Source of the DNA: Orobanche coerulescens
Lineage: Eukaryota > Streptophyta > Magnoliopsida > Lamiales > Orobanchaceae
Direction: 5' to 3'
Length of the DNA: 64,000 nt
Assembly: GCA_033398695.1 (NCBI GenBank)
Contig: CM065814.1
Location: 19,464,358-19,528,357 of the forward strand
The translations under genes were made by a program, and so were the position numbers. The notes under the pieces were generated by a model, which saw only the letters and a list, made by a program, of their open reading frames with translations, was not told where the DNA came from and did no database searches. Shown here piece after piece: positions 1-11,489 of this stretch (position 1 is the stretch's first letter; the number at the start of each line of letters is the position of its first letter).

Positions 1-108
1 ATCGTCTTCCATAATTCTTCGTACCGATCCTGTGATTCGCTCCCCAGCAACTTGCAAGTACCTGGACGCAATACAGACATCCACCCCCGAATACTCGTGG
101 GTTAGCAA
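1..108 (-). mobile_element. A2 LTR, left fragment (LARD-like LTR, minus strand)
   Basis: Part of a minus-oriented LTR cut by the A1 insertion. It resembles 60541-60650 of the A3 LTR, including the C-run/G-run hairpin at 81-101 and the start of the TAGCAA stem. The same LTR resumes at 18432, after a 5-bp target duplication AGCAA (104-108 and 18432-18436). Its outer end lies left of the window. Confidence 0.85.
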
Positions 109-686
109 TGTAATATCCGCAATTTTCGATTTCCGGTAATTTCTTTTTTTTCGGCCGAAGTCTGTTTTGACGACTAGCTCATGACCGTTTCGTCATTCTG
201 AGAATGATTAATTCTACACTTTTTGACATCCGAGTTCGTTTCAGAGTCGTTTTGTTGAGTTCCGTGCTTTTTAACGATTTTTCCGCACTCGAGTTCGGTT
301 CTTGCGAATCTCGTTCGAAACTGCTGTTTCGAGTTTCCCATAAGTCCGTTTAACTTTGTTAGACGTGTTGTGGACTTCCGTTTGATTATTCGATCACGTA
401 TCGTGATTTCCGGGCGTTTTGGGCCATTTTGTAATTTCTTGAAAGTTACGGGTATCCGTATCTGTAATGTCGTCTCGACCCGTTTCTTGGTCGCGTATGA
501 TTGAATATGGTATTACGCTTTCATTTCGAGTCGTTTATGTTGTCCGCGAACTTTTCGTCGTGTTCGTTCCGTGCGTTTTCGGAAATCGGGTCGTCGAGCC
601 CTGGCGGTGGCGGGGACCAGCCGGACGATGGCGGGGATCGCCGGACGATTGCGGGCACCGGCCGGGCAGGTGCGCGAGAACCGGCG

Positions 687-1090
687 TAGCGCACGCTTCG
701 GCCGGAAGGCTGCGCGCTAACCGGCAGTGTAGCGCACGCCGCCGGTGGCTTTAGCGTCTGTTGCCCGGGCACAGCGATGGGGTTTCGAGGTTACGGACTC
801 GGTCCAGATCGGCGAGTAGCGCACGCTACGCCGGCGTAGCGCGCTAGTCGCGGCGTAGCGCGCGCCGTCGGCCGGCTAGCGTCGTTACTGGCCGGGCGAT
901 TCGATCCGGTGGCTCTTTGGGCAGTCGGCTAAGCGCGCGACTTCGGCCGTAGCGCACGCTAGCGGAGTCGGGTCGGCGGTTTGGTCGGCGGGGTTGGTCG
1001 GTGATGCCGGTCGTGTGGGCCACGGCCGATGGTGCTCGGCCGATCTGGGCCGATAGCGCACGCTAGTCCGGGAAGGCTAGCGCACGCTAG
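687..1090 (+). promoter_or_regulatory. palindrome array upstream of TATA, A1 5' LTR
   Basis: GC-rich stretch with repeated near-palindromic sites of the form TAGCGCACGCTA, for example at 1054-1065 and 1077-1090, plus several degenerate copies from 687. It ends 8 bp before TATAAATA at 1099-1106. The equivalent part of the 3' LTR (about 6445-6845) has the same sites with many small indels. Role as promoter-proximal binding sites is inferred from position. Confidence 0.7.
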
Positions 1091-1098
1091 TCTGCCGA

Positions 1099-1106
1099 TA
1101 TAAATA
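1099..1106 (+). promoter_or_regulatory. TATA box, A1 5' LTR
   Basis: TATAAATA follows the palindrome array and precedes a pyrimidine-rich leader. The 3' LTR has the same box at 6853-6860. Confidence 0.75.
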
Positions 1107-2167
1107 CTGGTGGCGATCACATTTCACTTCGTTTTCATTTCCTTCCTTCTCCGTCCGCGAATGGCGATTCTTGGGCGACGAATCCATGTTGTTTAACAAC
1201 AAAACCATGACGTTCTGGAGTCCATAACATCAATCAATCGTCCGTTATCATCCTTTGATCCAAATAATCAAGGTAAACTTCCTTAGAACCCTAATTTCGT
1301 GAATTTGGGGATTTTTGCAATTTCGTCCGATTCGTTCCGTGTTGTTGATTATTTCATGTTGGGTATGATTAATCTTGGTAGTATTCTTGTGTTTAACATC
1401 ATTTAATCCATTGTTCTTCGTCGAATCAAGTATATTTCTTGATTTCCTTGAGTTGACTTTTTGGGGATTTGTCCCGATCTCGTTTTCATCCGTTTTCGAT
1501 GGATCGATTATGGTTAAATGATGTTGTTAAACATATTCTATGGATTGTATATCCATAATTCAACTTGGAATTCCGGTTTTGGGTTTTGACGGACCGAATC
1601 GTGTTCTTGGCCGTTTTGCGGGAAATCCTTGAACTTTCGTCATTTGTTCTTTGAATTCAGCGGCTTTGGGTCGTACTTTGGAATTCATTTTCGTTGTTAT
1701 TGTTTTCGTTCGTAGTTCATTGTTGTGGATTGTCGTTCGGTGGAGTCGGCGAGTTCGTAGTCGGTTCGTGCCAACCTACTTCGGCCGATTCTCCGCGTTG
1801 TGGTCATTCGAGGCAAGTACCTTGTCCATACATTTCTTGTTTCATGGATATGATGATTGGTGATCGTCTTGGTTTGTTTGTTTGTTTGAAATGAGTTTTC
1901 AAAAGATTTGGTTAGCCTCGTTAAAGGCCTCTTTCAAAACCGTGTGTGTTTTGTGATTGGTGTGGTTCGTGAATGACTATGTGAATTCTATGTATATGCT
2001 TGGTGTTCATGTTGCACTTGGTATTGTGTGTGGACGTATATTATTTCATTTCGGTGCGTTGTGTATTGACGTGGTGTTTTGCTAAGTGTTTGATGCCTCT
2101 GGGCGAATTGTTTGAATATCCTTGATGTGATATGTTATTTGTGTGAATGTGTGGATATGGTTGAAGG

Positions 2168-2311
2168 TCTACGGTGGCACATGGCATGTGATCATGTGGC
2201 CAGGATGCAACAAGTGATTGATCCAACCGTGAGAGCCTGAGATAATCTACGGTGGCACATGGCATGTGATCATGTGGCCAGGATGCAACAAGCGATTGAT
2301 CCAACCGTGAG
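2168..2311 (+). repeat. two-copy 78-bp tandem repeat in A1 5' LTR
   Basis: Two almost identical units begin at 2168 and 2246 with TCTACGGTGGCACATGGC. The 3' LTR has the same pair at about 17436-17580. A 134-codon antisense frame across it (2041-2445, also 17309-17713) repeats with the unit; I do not call it a gene. Confidence 0.85.
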
Positions 2312-2765
2312 ATGTGTGTGATTTGTTTCGCTAGCCAGCTCGGGAGGGTCCTTCGAGGCCTCGAGTGGGACGTCGGTGGTATCGTCCGGTCTGGCGATGC
2401 GCATGCGTGATTATGTTTCGTTGATTTTACGTCCGTTGAGGACACGTGATGTTGGGCTCTGACCCTGTAAATTGTTGGTGATTTCCTATTTGCGAAAACA
2501 AAACCTTTGGGCTGTGACCCTATTGATTTTTAGAAAGAGAAGGATTTTATAATCCTAAATTGGTTTCTATTAAAACTCTCGATGGCATTTTAAACTGTTT
2601 TGTAAATTGTTTCCCTTATTTGCGATCTTTCGGTTTTGGAAATGTTTACTCAAACTCTTGCCTCGGGAAGTACTTTTCTTTACGTTTGGATCTTTGAGGA
2701 TTCCTGATTATTATTGTTCTTGGAACTTGTATTGTATGGCTCGTATTTTTGCACTTGTACTTGCA

Positions 2766-2806
2766 CTAGCAAAACAGTGGAGTTTTGGAACCCAGTATTC
2801 GGGTGG
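2766..2806 (+). other. twin hairpin (degenerate copy), A1 5' LTR
   Basis: CTAGCAAAAC, a short loop and GTTTTG, followed by a C-run and G-run arm. The second half is damaged relative to 18034-18076 in the 3' LTR and to the intact versions in A3 and A4. Confidence 0.6.
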
Positions 2807-3162
2807 ATGTCTGTTTTGCATTCGGGTTTTGGAGCACAACACAGGTCGGCACGAAGGATGATGAAAGATGATCGATACTAATCACATGAGGAACCGTACA
2901 TCGTGTGTTGGTTCGATTGTACTTTATTTTCATTTCTTTGTATTGTTCCCGTTGTACGGGTGTAGTTGTATTTTGTCCCCTGCGTGGCCATGAGTTGTAT
3001 TTGAGCTGTATGTATTTGTGGAAAGACCAAATCGGTCTACTGAGTCATTGTAGCCTTGAAGGCATTGTCGAGATGTTAAACGTCGTTACCAGCCTGGTAG
3101 ATCCTCGAGGAGAGGGTCTACGGCGTGTAATATCCCTGAGTGGATTGGGGGTGTTACATAAA

Positions 3163-3175
3163 TGGTATCGGAGCT
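3163..3175 (+). other. primer binding site of A1 (tRNA-Met type)
   Basis: TGGTATCGGAGCT lies 4 bp after the 5' LTR. It matches the complement of the plant initiator tRNA-Met 3' end (TGGTATCAGAGC) with one change. The same type of site is used by B1, B2, C1 and C2. Confidence 0.88.
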
Positions 3176-4583
3176 TAGGTTGTGGAAACCTAGGCTGTCG
3201 GGTCAGTGGTGTCTATCGAGTTTTTGTCTCGTCGGATTTTATCTGACTGAGTCGTGTCGCGACGCGTCGTCTGAGTTGGTTTGTTGTGATTAGTATCGTG
3301 GGGCGATCATCATCTTCGTGCGACCTGTGGATGTAAGTCTCCCTTCTTTGTGTTGTGCCTCGTGTGACACGAGCTATTTTTTTATTATGAGTTAATTGAC
3401 GGAATCCTCTTATGGATTTTGATTTCGTGATACGTGATTATTTGACTCCCATTTTTCGTTCATATGAGGAGTAGTGTTCTTTGTCTTGTGCATGTTTGAC
3501 TTTATTTCTTTTATCCATTGCGTGAGTTCTTCGTAATGGCTTTCGGTATTTTACCGATGAGTTTTATTTCAAAATCAATTCCCTTAACCGAGTTTTTGGC
3601 ATTATGGCCTTGATCATTTTGGAAATTCTTATGACGGAATCTAGTATTTTGTAAATGGATTTTGTGAGTTTTTGAAATATTACCGTCATCGGCCTTTTTG
3701 GCGTTTTTGTGAATGGTTTTTAGCACAGTGGATTCAGCGCGGGACCCACGGCGCTATATTGTTCCTTGTAATTACACGAAATTTTTGGGCATTCTAGCCC
3801 ATTGAATTATTTTGAAAACCTTGAGTATCTTAGAAAATTAAAATTGGACGTACTTTTAAAAGCGAATTATTTTCTTGCGGTGTTTTCAAGGTGTTTTCTA
3901 ATGCCGCAATACATTTCAAAAATTTTCCGGTTGAGGACCAAAAATATTTTGAGGTATTTTCAAATGCGATTGCTTAGACCCAATTCGAATATTTTTCAAA
4001 GTTTTCACTAAAGGAAAGGTGTCCTCATTTTTGTTCAAACGCAAGATGATTTTCAAAGTCTCGATAAAGGTGTTTGTACTACTTTTTGTAAAATGAAACT
4101 CAAGATCAACTGTTGTTTCCAAACTGTTTTCAAAAGGTGGTTCTCGTTTTAAAACCTATCATTCTGTTTGCGGACCGAGAAATGCGTGTATGGTTTTGAA
4201 CTTTCGTTACGGTGTTAACTTGGTGTGATTGAATTGGTGGCGTGAGCGTCGAGCCATTCGCCACGCATATGTTTTGTTGGCCCTCTGTGAGAGGTGTGAA
4301 CTGGTGTTTACTGTTTATCGCCTCGTGGTGATTTGCGTGTTGTCGCACTAGTGTGAGTTGTTAAAGCCTGGATTTTTGTGCGTTATACACATGGGTGATT
4401 GTTTCATGATGTTTGTGATTGTGTGCTGGCTGTCGTTCGGGATGTTGTAATCATCGAACGATGCCGTTGTTGTGATTTTTGTATGCGCTGATATGCTATG
4501 CTGAGTTGGCATCTCCGGTATGTTGTTTTGCGGTGTTAGTTCCATTGTATCTAGCATTTGTATTTTCGGTATGCCGAGCCGAG

Positions 4584-4685
4584 GCGTTTCAACCGTGATG
4601 TGCCGGGGCATGCACGTGTAAATTGTCCTTCTCGTCGATAACACATTTCAAGTGTGGACTCGAGGGACACCGAATTCAGTTTTGT
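4584..4685 (+). pseudogene. gag: gag zinc-knuckle fossil in A1
   Basis: Two adjacent CCHC remnants. The second (4638-4685) reads THFKCGLEGHRIQFC, matching the B2 knuckle TCFDCGQEGHRVMFC with the first Cys changed to His. The first (about 4584-4629, shifted by one base) keeps PGH, four residues and Cys, and aligns with the B2 first knuckle. Known role of the motif: Gag binding to genomic RNA. It shows that this LARD family descends from a gag-coding gypsy element. No long frame surrounds it, so no function remains. Confidence 0.7.
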
Positions 4686-5867
4686 GAATTGGCTACCGAG
4701 ACTTTCGGAGTTCGCGCTTCAGCACAAGTATCAGAATCGGCTTTGAGAGGCCTTCGAAGGTTGTTTCTGTCGGTTGCTTGTTGTGTCGTCACCTTGATTT
4801 TGCTGTTGTGAGTTGCGGGGGCGACCTTCTTTTATAAGAGGTCGAATGTAGTACCCGTGTTGTTTTTAGACTTCTGTATTTTCTCTTTCTCCAGTCTATC
4901 GATTCGCTCGTGTTCGTTGATACCTTATGCGAACTTGTTTTGTATTTCGGGTTCATCATTCGAGCGAGCCGTGATCTTGTTTTGGGTCAATCTGTTATCA
5001 TTGTCACTTTCCGAATTCGGTTCGATTCTTGTGAACCTTGTTCGGAAGTAACATCTTTAGTTCTACTAGTTCTTTTATTCGAAGTGGACTGGATCTTGAA
5101 CTTTTACATTTTCGACTCTGTCGACTCGTTTATGTTCGTTGACATTTCGAGCTTGTCCTGCTCCTTGCTTTTGTTGATCGAGCGAGTGTGGTATTATTTC
5201 GGAATAACTCGTTTGTCGTTGTGACTTTTCTATTGCTATTCCCTTTCATGTGGATCTTATGTGAATGCATACGTTGTTGTTTTCACCGGATCATATATTG
5301 TCTCGAGTCGAGATGTGAACCTTGGAGTTGTTGTTTGAATTTTATTGTTCTTCGTGATTCGAACATGATTGTTCGCTTTTGTTGTCTCGACCGTTGTGGT
5401 TCGGTCGTTTGTTTGTTCGGTTTTTGTTCTCGTTTCGTGATTATTAAGCATTCAGACTCCTTCGTAATTCCCTTCAGTTCGGGAAATTAGTTTCGTTTTC
5501 GATCTTCCATCCCTTAGGCGGTGGGATTCCGTGTTTGTTCAGCGGTTGACTCGCGTTTTGATTGATGTACCGTTGGGTTGGTCAATCATATTGATTTTCG
5601 TTCGTTGTGTTTTGTGATTGTCGGATAATTGACTTGGCTATATTATCCGTTTGATGACGCTTGTCACTTGTTGGTTTTTATTATATCCCTAACGGCGACA
5701 TTGTGTTGGTCGCCGTGGAGCGTGTTTTCACGCCGTATACCCCTTTGCGTTGTTTGTAACATTTCGCCGTTGGGCGTTAGTTACGCATTCTTGTGTATCT
5801 CGTTGAGTTTTTCCTGGCGGAATATTTCTTCTCCCTACTTGTTTTAAGTTTCGGACGAAACTTTTTT

Positions 5868-5880
5868 AAGGAGGGTAGAA
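5868..5880 (+). other. polypurine tract of A1
   Basis: AAGGAGGGTAGAA abuts the TGTAATATCC start of the 3' LTR. The same tract, reverse complemented, is at 63531-63543 in A3. Confidence 0.85.
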
Positions 5881-7170
5881 TGTAATATCCATGATTTTCG
5901 ATTTCCGGTAATTTCTTTTTTCGGCGAAGTCTGTTTTGACGACTCGCTCATGACCGTTTCGTCATTCCGAGAATGATTAATTCTACACTTTTTGACATCC
6001 GAGTTCGTTTGAGTCGTTTTGTTGAGTTCCGTGCTTTTAACGACTTTTCACTTTCGAGTTCGGTTCTTGCGAATCTCGTTCAAATCATTTTCGAAGTTTC
6101 CCGTAAGTCCGTTTAACTTTGTTAGACGTGTTGTGAACTTCCGTGTGATTATTCGATCACGAATCGTGATTTCCGGGCGTTTAGGTCCATTTTGTAATTT
6201 CTTGAAAGTTACGGTACTCCGTATCTGTAATTGTCGTCTCGACCCGTTTCTTGTTCGCGTATGATTGAATTTGGTATAACGATATCATATCGAGTCGTTT
6301 GTGTTGTCCGCGAACTTTTCGCCGTGTTCGTTCCGTGCGTTTTCGGAAATGGGTCGTCGAGCCACAGCGGTGGCGGGATCGCCGGACGGTGGCGGGACTG
6401 GCCGGACGATTGCGGGCACGGCCGGACGGTGCGCGAGAACCGCGTAGCGCACGCTTCTGGCCGGAAAGGCTGCCGCTAACCGCAGTGTAGCGCCGCCGGG
6501 TAACTAGCGTCTGTTATCGGGCACAGGCGATGGGGTTTCGAGGTTACGGACTCGGTCGGGATCGGCGAGTAGCGCACGCTACGCCGGCGTAGCGCGCGCT
6601 AGTCGGCAGCGTAGCGCCGCTGTCGGCCGGCTAGCGTCGTTACTGGCCGGCGGTTCGATCCGGTGGCTCTTTGGGCAGTCGGCTAGCGCGCGAGCTTCCG
6701 GCCGTAGCGCACGCTAGCGGGAGTCGGGTCGGCAGTTTGGTCGGCGGGGTTGGTCGGTGATGCCGGGTCGTGTGGGCCACGGCCGATGGTGCTCGGCGTC
6801 TGCCGATAAGCGCACGCTAGTGCGGGAAGGCTAGCGCACGCTAGTCCGGCGATATAAATATGGTGGCGATCACATTTCACTTCGTTTTTCATTTCCTTCC
6901 TTCTCCGTCCGCGAATGGCGATTCATGGGCGACGAATCCATGTTGTTTAACAACAAAACCATGAAGTTCTGGAGTCCATAACATCAATCAATCGTCCGTT
7001 ATCATCCTTTGATCCAGCGAATCAAGGTAATCTTCCTTAGAACCCTAATTTCGTGAATTTGGGGATTTTTGCAATTTCGTCCGATTCGTTCCGTGTTGTT
7101 GATTAATTCATGATGGGTATGATTAATCTTGGTAGTATTCTTGTGTTTAACATCATTTAATCCATTGTTC
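5881..7170 (+). repeat. A1 3' LTR, first part
   Basis: Matches 109-1410 of the 5' LTR, with palindrome array and TATA box (6853-6860). It breaks at TGTTC (7166-7170), the left target duplication of B1. The LTR resumes at 16682. Confidence 0.92.
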
Positions 7171-8027
7171 TGTAATATCCGGATTAATTACCGAGTATTT
7201 CACCTGTATTTGAACCCTGTATTAGTTGGAATTGTGATATCAATAAGTGGAATATGGTATTTACCGTATTTGTATTTTCGTGCATGAGTATGGCAGCATA
7301 TTACTTGTCCCATACAAATACTCAATAATACAAATTATTGAGTATGGCTGCATATTATAAGTAAAGTAATCAATTATGGAGTTGGGTGGAGGCCAGCACA
7401 TGGTCCTGGACAGTTTTTAATTATTAAGCCTGGACAGCTTTGGAATCTAGCGTAGGAATTATTGAGCACAGGGGCCCGAAACATTTTATAAAGGACGGAC
7501 CTCATTTCATTTGGTTTTCGTCTTCCTTCACCTGTTCTTAATTTCTGGAAGTCCGAGAGGGTTTTCCCTAACTCGAAACACATGTAGACCACCCCTTTTG
7601 TGAACTTTGAAGATTGGGTGTCACCGGTGATTGATCATTGAAGTGGAGAAACATCCCGATCGGCAAGCAAGCAACCGGAGTTGGATTCTACTTATTGCCT
7701 CGGTGTTTTCTTCATCTTAAGGTATGTTAATACTAATTCCTACTTGGATTCGTGTTATCAAGGATATGATAGAAGTATCTTTGTCAAGATATGGAGTTCA
7801 CCGATAGAATCATCCAAGCATCATCATGTTTTAGAAATTGGGATGTTTATACTTATGAATAAATCATCAGAGGTTATATCCTTCCATATAAGTTGGATTT
7901 GTTAGATGTTTTCTGGATATAATGATGATATTGGAATCTAACACATCAATCTTGGATCACCCAACTTCACCTGAGAATTTCGTATGTTCAGTTTTCTACC
8001 CAATACCCTACTGTCATCATCAACTAG

Positions 8028-8580
8028 GCGAGTCAAGTCGGTGATCGGCGAGGTTGACTTCGACTCGGCTGATCGGAGAGGATGACTCGGCTGATCAGCT
8101 AGGTTGACTCGGCTGATCAGAGAGGTTAACTAGGCTGATCAGCTAGGTTGACTAGGCCGATCATGAGGTTGACTTTTGACGTCGGCTGATCAGCGAGGTG
8201 ACTTTTGGGTCATAACTTCTTCATACGAACTCGGATTCGGATGAATTTTATTTTAAAACAATAGTCTAGTGGTTGAGTTTTGACTCGGATGATGAGAGTG
8301 GTTGTCTAGGCTGATCAGCTAGGTTGACTAGGCTGATCGGCGAGGTTGACTTTTGACGTCTACCGATCGGCGAGGTGACTTTTGGGTCATAACTTCTTCA
8401 TACGAACTCGGATTTGGATGAATTTTTTTAAAATGATCATCTCTACGGGACTCGGCTGATCAGAGAGGTTGACTTTTGACTCGGCTGATCAGCGAGGTTT
8501 ACTTTTGACTCGGCTGATCAGCGATGTTGACTTTTGACTCGGCTGATCGGCGAGGTGACTTTGACTCGACCGATTAGGTT
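8028..8580 (+). repeat. GCTGATCAGC palindrome minisatellite in B1 5' LTR
   Basis: About 16 tandem degenerate copies of a 20-33 bp unit centred on the perfect palindrome GCTGATCAGC, typically preceded by TTGACTTTTGACTCG and followed by GAGG. A longer spacer containing GGTCATAACTTCTTCATACG occurs twice. The same array is in the 3' LTR at about 15205-15765. Confidence 0.88.
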
Positions 8581-9104
8581 ACATTTTATGAACTTCCGAC
8601 CGTGATTTGGATTATTAAATGTTAGTACGACTATAAATGAAATCTATATTACTTATTTTGTTAAGGTTCAAGCTTAGCAACGTGATTGATTGAAGGCGAC
8701 CTTCGAGTGTTTCGTTGTCGTGGAAGTTTTGTTCTTGTCTTCTAATCGAGGCTAGTACCTTATTTGTTTTATGTATTGATGTTGTTCATATTGTCGTGCG
8801 TGTATGTCGTTGTTGTATGTCCACCTCTTGTTGGTCCGGGATCATCGGGGGATCTATGCTAGCGTCTGTTTGGATCATCGGACGGGTTTTTCCACCACGG
8901 GTTGGTCCGCGGGATCATCGTGGGTTCTAGGCGATGAAGCTGGATCGTCGGAATTACCATGTGTTTGTTATGATATCATGTTGTGATTATCAGATGTGTA
9001 TGTTACTTATTGAGTTCTCGTAGGAGAAGACTCGTTGGTGTTTTTGTCAATTACGTATTATTATTTTACGTGAGATGTTGAATAATATGTTGTGGTACTT
9101 GTAC

Positions 9105-9132
9105 TAGCATCGTTGTGCTAACCCCTTCGGGG
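9105..9132 (+). other. twin hairpin, B1 5' LTR
   Basis: Hairpin 1: TAGCA, loop, TGCTA (9105-9120). Hairpin 2: CCCC, TTCG-type loop, GGG (9122-9132). As RNA the second would be a stable cUUCGg tetraloop. The 3' LTR copy is at 16296-16324. Confidence 0.7.
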
Positions 9133-9486
9133 TGAACATTTTGTTTATGTTCGGGATCCAGAGAGCGGGAAACAACCACCGAGCCGCATGACGATGGGGG
9201 TGCAGAGTGATGTTCTAGCCGGGTTTACTTGTCTCATTGTTTGTTAGTTATTTCAATAAGTACTCGAGTACGTAGTCGTTTTTGATAAATTTGAATTTGG
9301 TGATGTATTAATAATTTACATTTGAACATTTGTATTTTCGGTATTTGGTCGAATCTGTGTATCTTAATTCCGTTATTTCCATTCGTTAGTACCTTTTATG
9401 CTTATTCAATTCTTGACCTTGTAAATCCTTATGTAAAGGATTTACGTATGTAATATTCCCGAATATATTGGGGTGTTACGAGAATA

Positions 9487-9499
9487 TGGTATCGGAGCT
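9487..9499 (+). other. primer binding site of B1
   Basis: TGGTATCGGAGCT, complementary to initiator tRNA-Met with one mismatch, a few bases after the LTR. Confidence 0.88.
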
Positions 9500-9710
9500 A
9501 AGATTATGGATATCTTGGCCGTTGGGTTAAAGTAGGGTCGTTTATGTCTTTTGAGGTAACCGTAGGAATAACATCACTGTCTTGCCTCGTCGTCGTGCGG
9601 ACGGTGGTTGTAAGTTCTAAACTCTATCTCATCCTTTGCATGTTACATTTCCTTATACTTGAGCATTTGAACGATATTGTTTCTGTATATTGAGTAATTA
9701 TGCTTACGGT

Positions 9711-10890
9711 ATGTTGAGAGGCGGACGTGGACGTGGTCGCGGTCGCGACGCGAACGAAGGAATCTTTGAAGAGAAGCGTCGCCTTCTAATCGAGGCCGAT
9801 CATAGCTCCGGCGAGCCACAAAGATCTATCAATAACGAACCGAGAACTGCTGTGCAGAAATCCTTCGTCGGGTGGTGAACCGGATGACTCGATTCGCCTG
9901 TGTCGTGGCCGAATGCAAGTGGCGGTGGGACTACGGCGAGGGAGAGGGACGACAAGGAATCCGGACATGGGAAATCGAGGTGACCGGTGGGCTGCAGGAG
10001 GTGGCAAAGATGCAACCACCCAAATTCGACGGTATTTCGAGACTCCCATCAGGATCATTGGTTAAAGGAGCTGGAGAAAATCTTTGCCGAATTAAGCCCG
10101 ACGACCGGAGAGCCTCTATCGCTCAATATTTTACGATAGGAAGCGTCCGAATGGTGGGAAGCCATCCGGCCTATAGACCATGATCTTTGATTGGACAGAG
10201 TTTAAATTGATGATGGAAGCTCGCATGCCCTCGTCCTGTGAAGGAAGCTAAGGTTCGGGAGTTTTCTCCGCTCGGCCTTCGATGTGCGATATCTCGGGCA
10301 ATTAAGACGTTTAACCAAAGGTGGCATTTGTTCGACATCCGGTCGAACAGATGCGTAAATGATGATCCATTTTGATATGAGGATGAAACCGAAATCCAGG
10401 TACATGTCCGGTTTTGAATGTACCACACTCCGCCAATACCGGATAAGGCATTGGCGTATGAGATCAAGGAAGCGGCTATGGAGAAATTTACGGAATCCAA
10501 GAAGCGAAAGTCTCGGTACTTTTACGAGCACAAGAACAGCCGGGCCCCGCAAGGCCAGTCATCTTTTCATTCTTTAAAGAAACCTCCGCACCCATTAGGA
10601 GCGGAAAGAACTTGAGCAACATCAACTATGACCGATGTTATCGAAATGCTTTAATCTGCGCCAGACTGGGCACTATCGACGAATTGCCCCCTACACCGCC
10701 GTGACTTGTTTTGATTGTGGTCGAGAGGACATCGTGCGGTGTTCTGTGAAGAGGCCGCAAAGTCTTTTAGAGCCCGTACACCACGGCCGATCGAAGGAAG
10801 CCGGTATCCAACAAACGCAGCAAAGTGTTCGATGCCTCGGAATTTTGGCCGCGGGCGAGGCAGAGGACAGTGGGACGGAAAGGGTACATC
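9711..10890 (+). pseudogene. gag: B1 gag, decayed
   Basis: The chosen ATG at 9711 begins [13 protein letters not shown], the Arg/Gly-rich start also seen in B2 gag. Recognisable pieces follow in shifting frames: the KMQPPKFDG core near 10005-10030 and the MKPK...MSGFECTTLRQY segment near 10384-10435. Damaged knuckles lie at about 10648-10745, and a Gly/Arg tract near 10845-10880. Many differences from B2 are loss or change of the middle base of CAG or CTG; for example, three such losses fall within 10501-10530. Gag would package element RNA; this copy cannot encode it. Confidence 0.8.
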
Positions 10891-10969
10891 GAGTGTCGGA
10901 TCTATTCCCCACGTTTATGCGAGATGAGGAGGACAGACGATCGGAGATCTTCTTTGTCGCATCGTGCTG

Positions 10970-11330
10970 TCCAGATCCTTTCCCGGCCGATTAGCGTTTT
11001 ATTCGATACAGAGCTACACATTCTTTTATATCCTTGTCTTGTGTAAATCGTTTGAATGTTTCTGGTTTTCATAATTGTGAACCTTATGTTGTTGGTTTAC
11101 CGAGTGGAGAGAGGATTGTTGGAAACTTAGAAACTAGAGATTTCCCTGTATCATTTGGAGGCAGAGAGTGGCTCTCAAATCGATTGTAATAGAAATGCAA
11201 GGGGACGATCGATACTCGGAGACGATTGGCTTAATCGATATGGAGCTATTGTAAACTACCGAAGAAGGAATATCTCGCTGATCGCGACGATGGTTCCGAA
11301 ATACTGTTTGAGGGATGGAAACCGGAAGCT
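10970..11330 (+). pseudogene. B1 aspartic protease, decayed
   Basis: The active-site region near 10990-11025 aligns with the [12 protein letters not shown] motif of B2 but has lost one base, so DTG reads DTE and the frame breaks. Downstream residues (VGLPSGERIVGN; GDDWLNRYGAIVNY) can be followed to about 11270. The role in the family is cleavage of the Gag-Pol polyprotein. Frameshifted, non-functional. Confidence 0.75.
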
Positions 11331-11489
11331 CGGGAAAGTTGATCAAAGCGATGAAAGTGTCAAATTGTTGAAACAGTGCATCTGGGATCGGGTGTTATGC
11401 AATGAAGAAAGAAGACGAAATTGTGGAACTTTCATCCATTCCTGTTGTGAACGAATTTCGGATGTATTTCTGACGAGTTACGGACTACC

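Larger units (their letters stand above)
109..3158 (+). repeat. A1 5' LTR
   Basis: Starts TGTAATATCC, ends GTGTTACA just before the primer site. In order it holds a palindrome array (687-1090), a TATA box (1099-1106), a leader with a splice-donor-like GTAAAC at 1273, the motif AGGCAAGTAC (1811-1820), a 78-bp tandem repeat (2168-2311) and a degenerate twin hairpin (about 2766-2806). The matching 3' LTR is 5881-7170 plus 16682-18431. Small reading frames here are present in both LTRs and have no recognisable product. Confidence 0.92.
3159..5880 (+). mobile_element. A1 internal region (non-coding, decayed)
   Basis: No reading frame gives reverse transcriptase, RNase H, integrase or protease. 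A GTAAGT at 3333-3338 lies about 160 bp after the primer site, as in B1 and B2. The only coding trace I recognise is the zinc-knuckle fossil at 4584-4685. The last 60 bp before the polypurine tract resemble the 3' internal end of C1 and C2 (AAGTTTCGG, GAAACTTT). The segment 3340-4580 shows nothing I can identify. Confidence 0.75.
7171..9481 (+). repeat. B1 5' LTR
   Basis: Starts TGTAATATCC; ends GTGTTAC next to the primer site, with one extra base at the junction. Contains a TATA-like TTATAAAGG near 7490, a leader with AAGGTATGT (about 7719-7727), a CTGATCAG array (8028-8580), another TATA-like site near 8632, the AGGCTAGTAC motif (8749-8758), two copies of a GGTCC-GATCATCG unit (about 8820-8930), and the twin hairpin (9105-9132). 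Confidence 0.92.

Noticed and set aside
2041..2445. 134-codon minus-strand frame repeated at 17309-17713 as a gene
   Set aside because: It lies inside LTR pairs, spans a DNA tandem repeat and has no recognisable domain; both copies arise from one LTR.
4853..5490. Hydrophobic small proteins (several 60-100 codon plus frames)
   Set aside because: T-rich DNA yields hydrophobic frames by chance; overlapping frames and no conservation in A3 could be shown.
8028..8580. CRISPR-like array in the B1 LTR
   Set aside because: The units are degenerate, contiguous and present in both LTRs of a plant retrotransposon; no spacers or cas genes.
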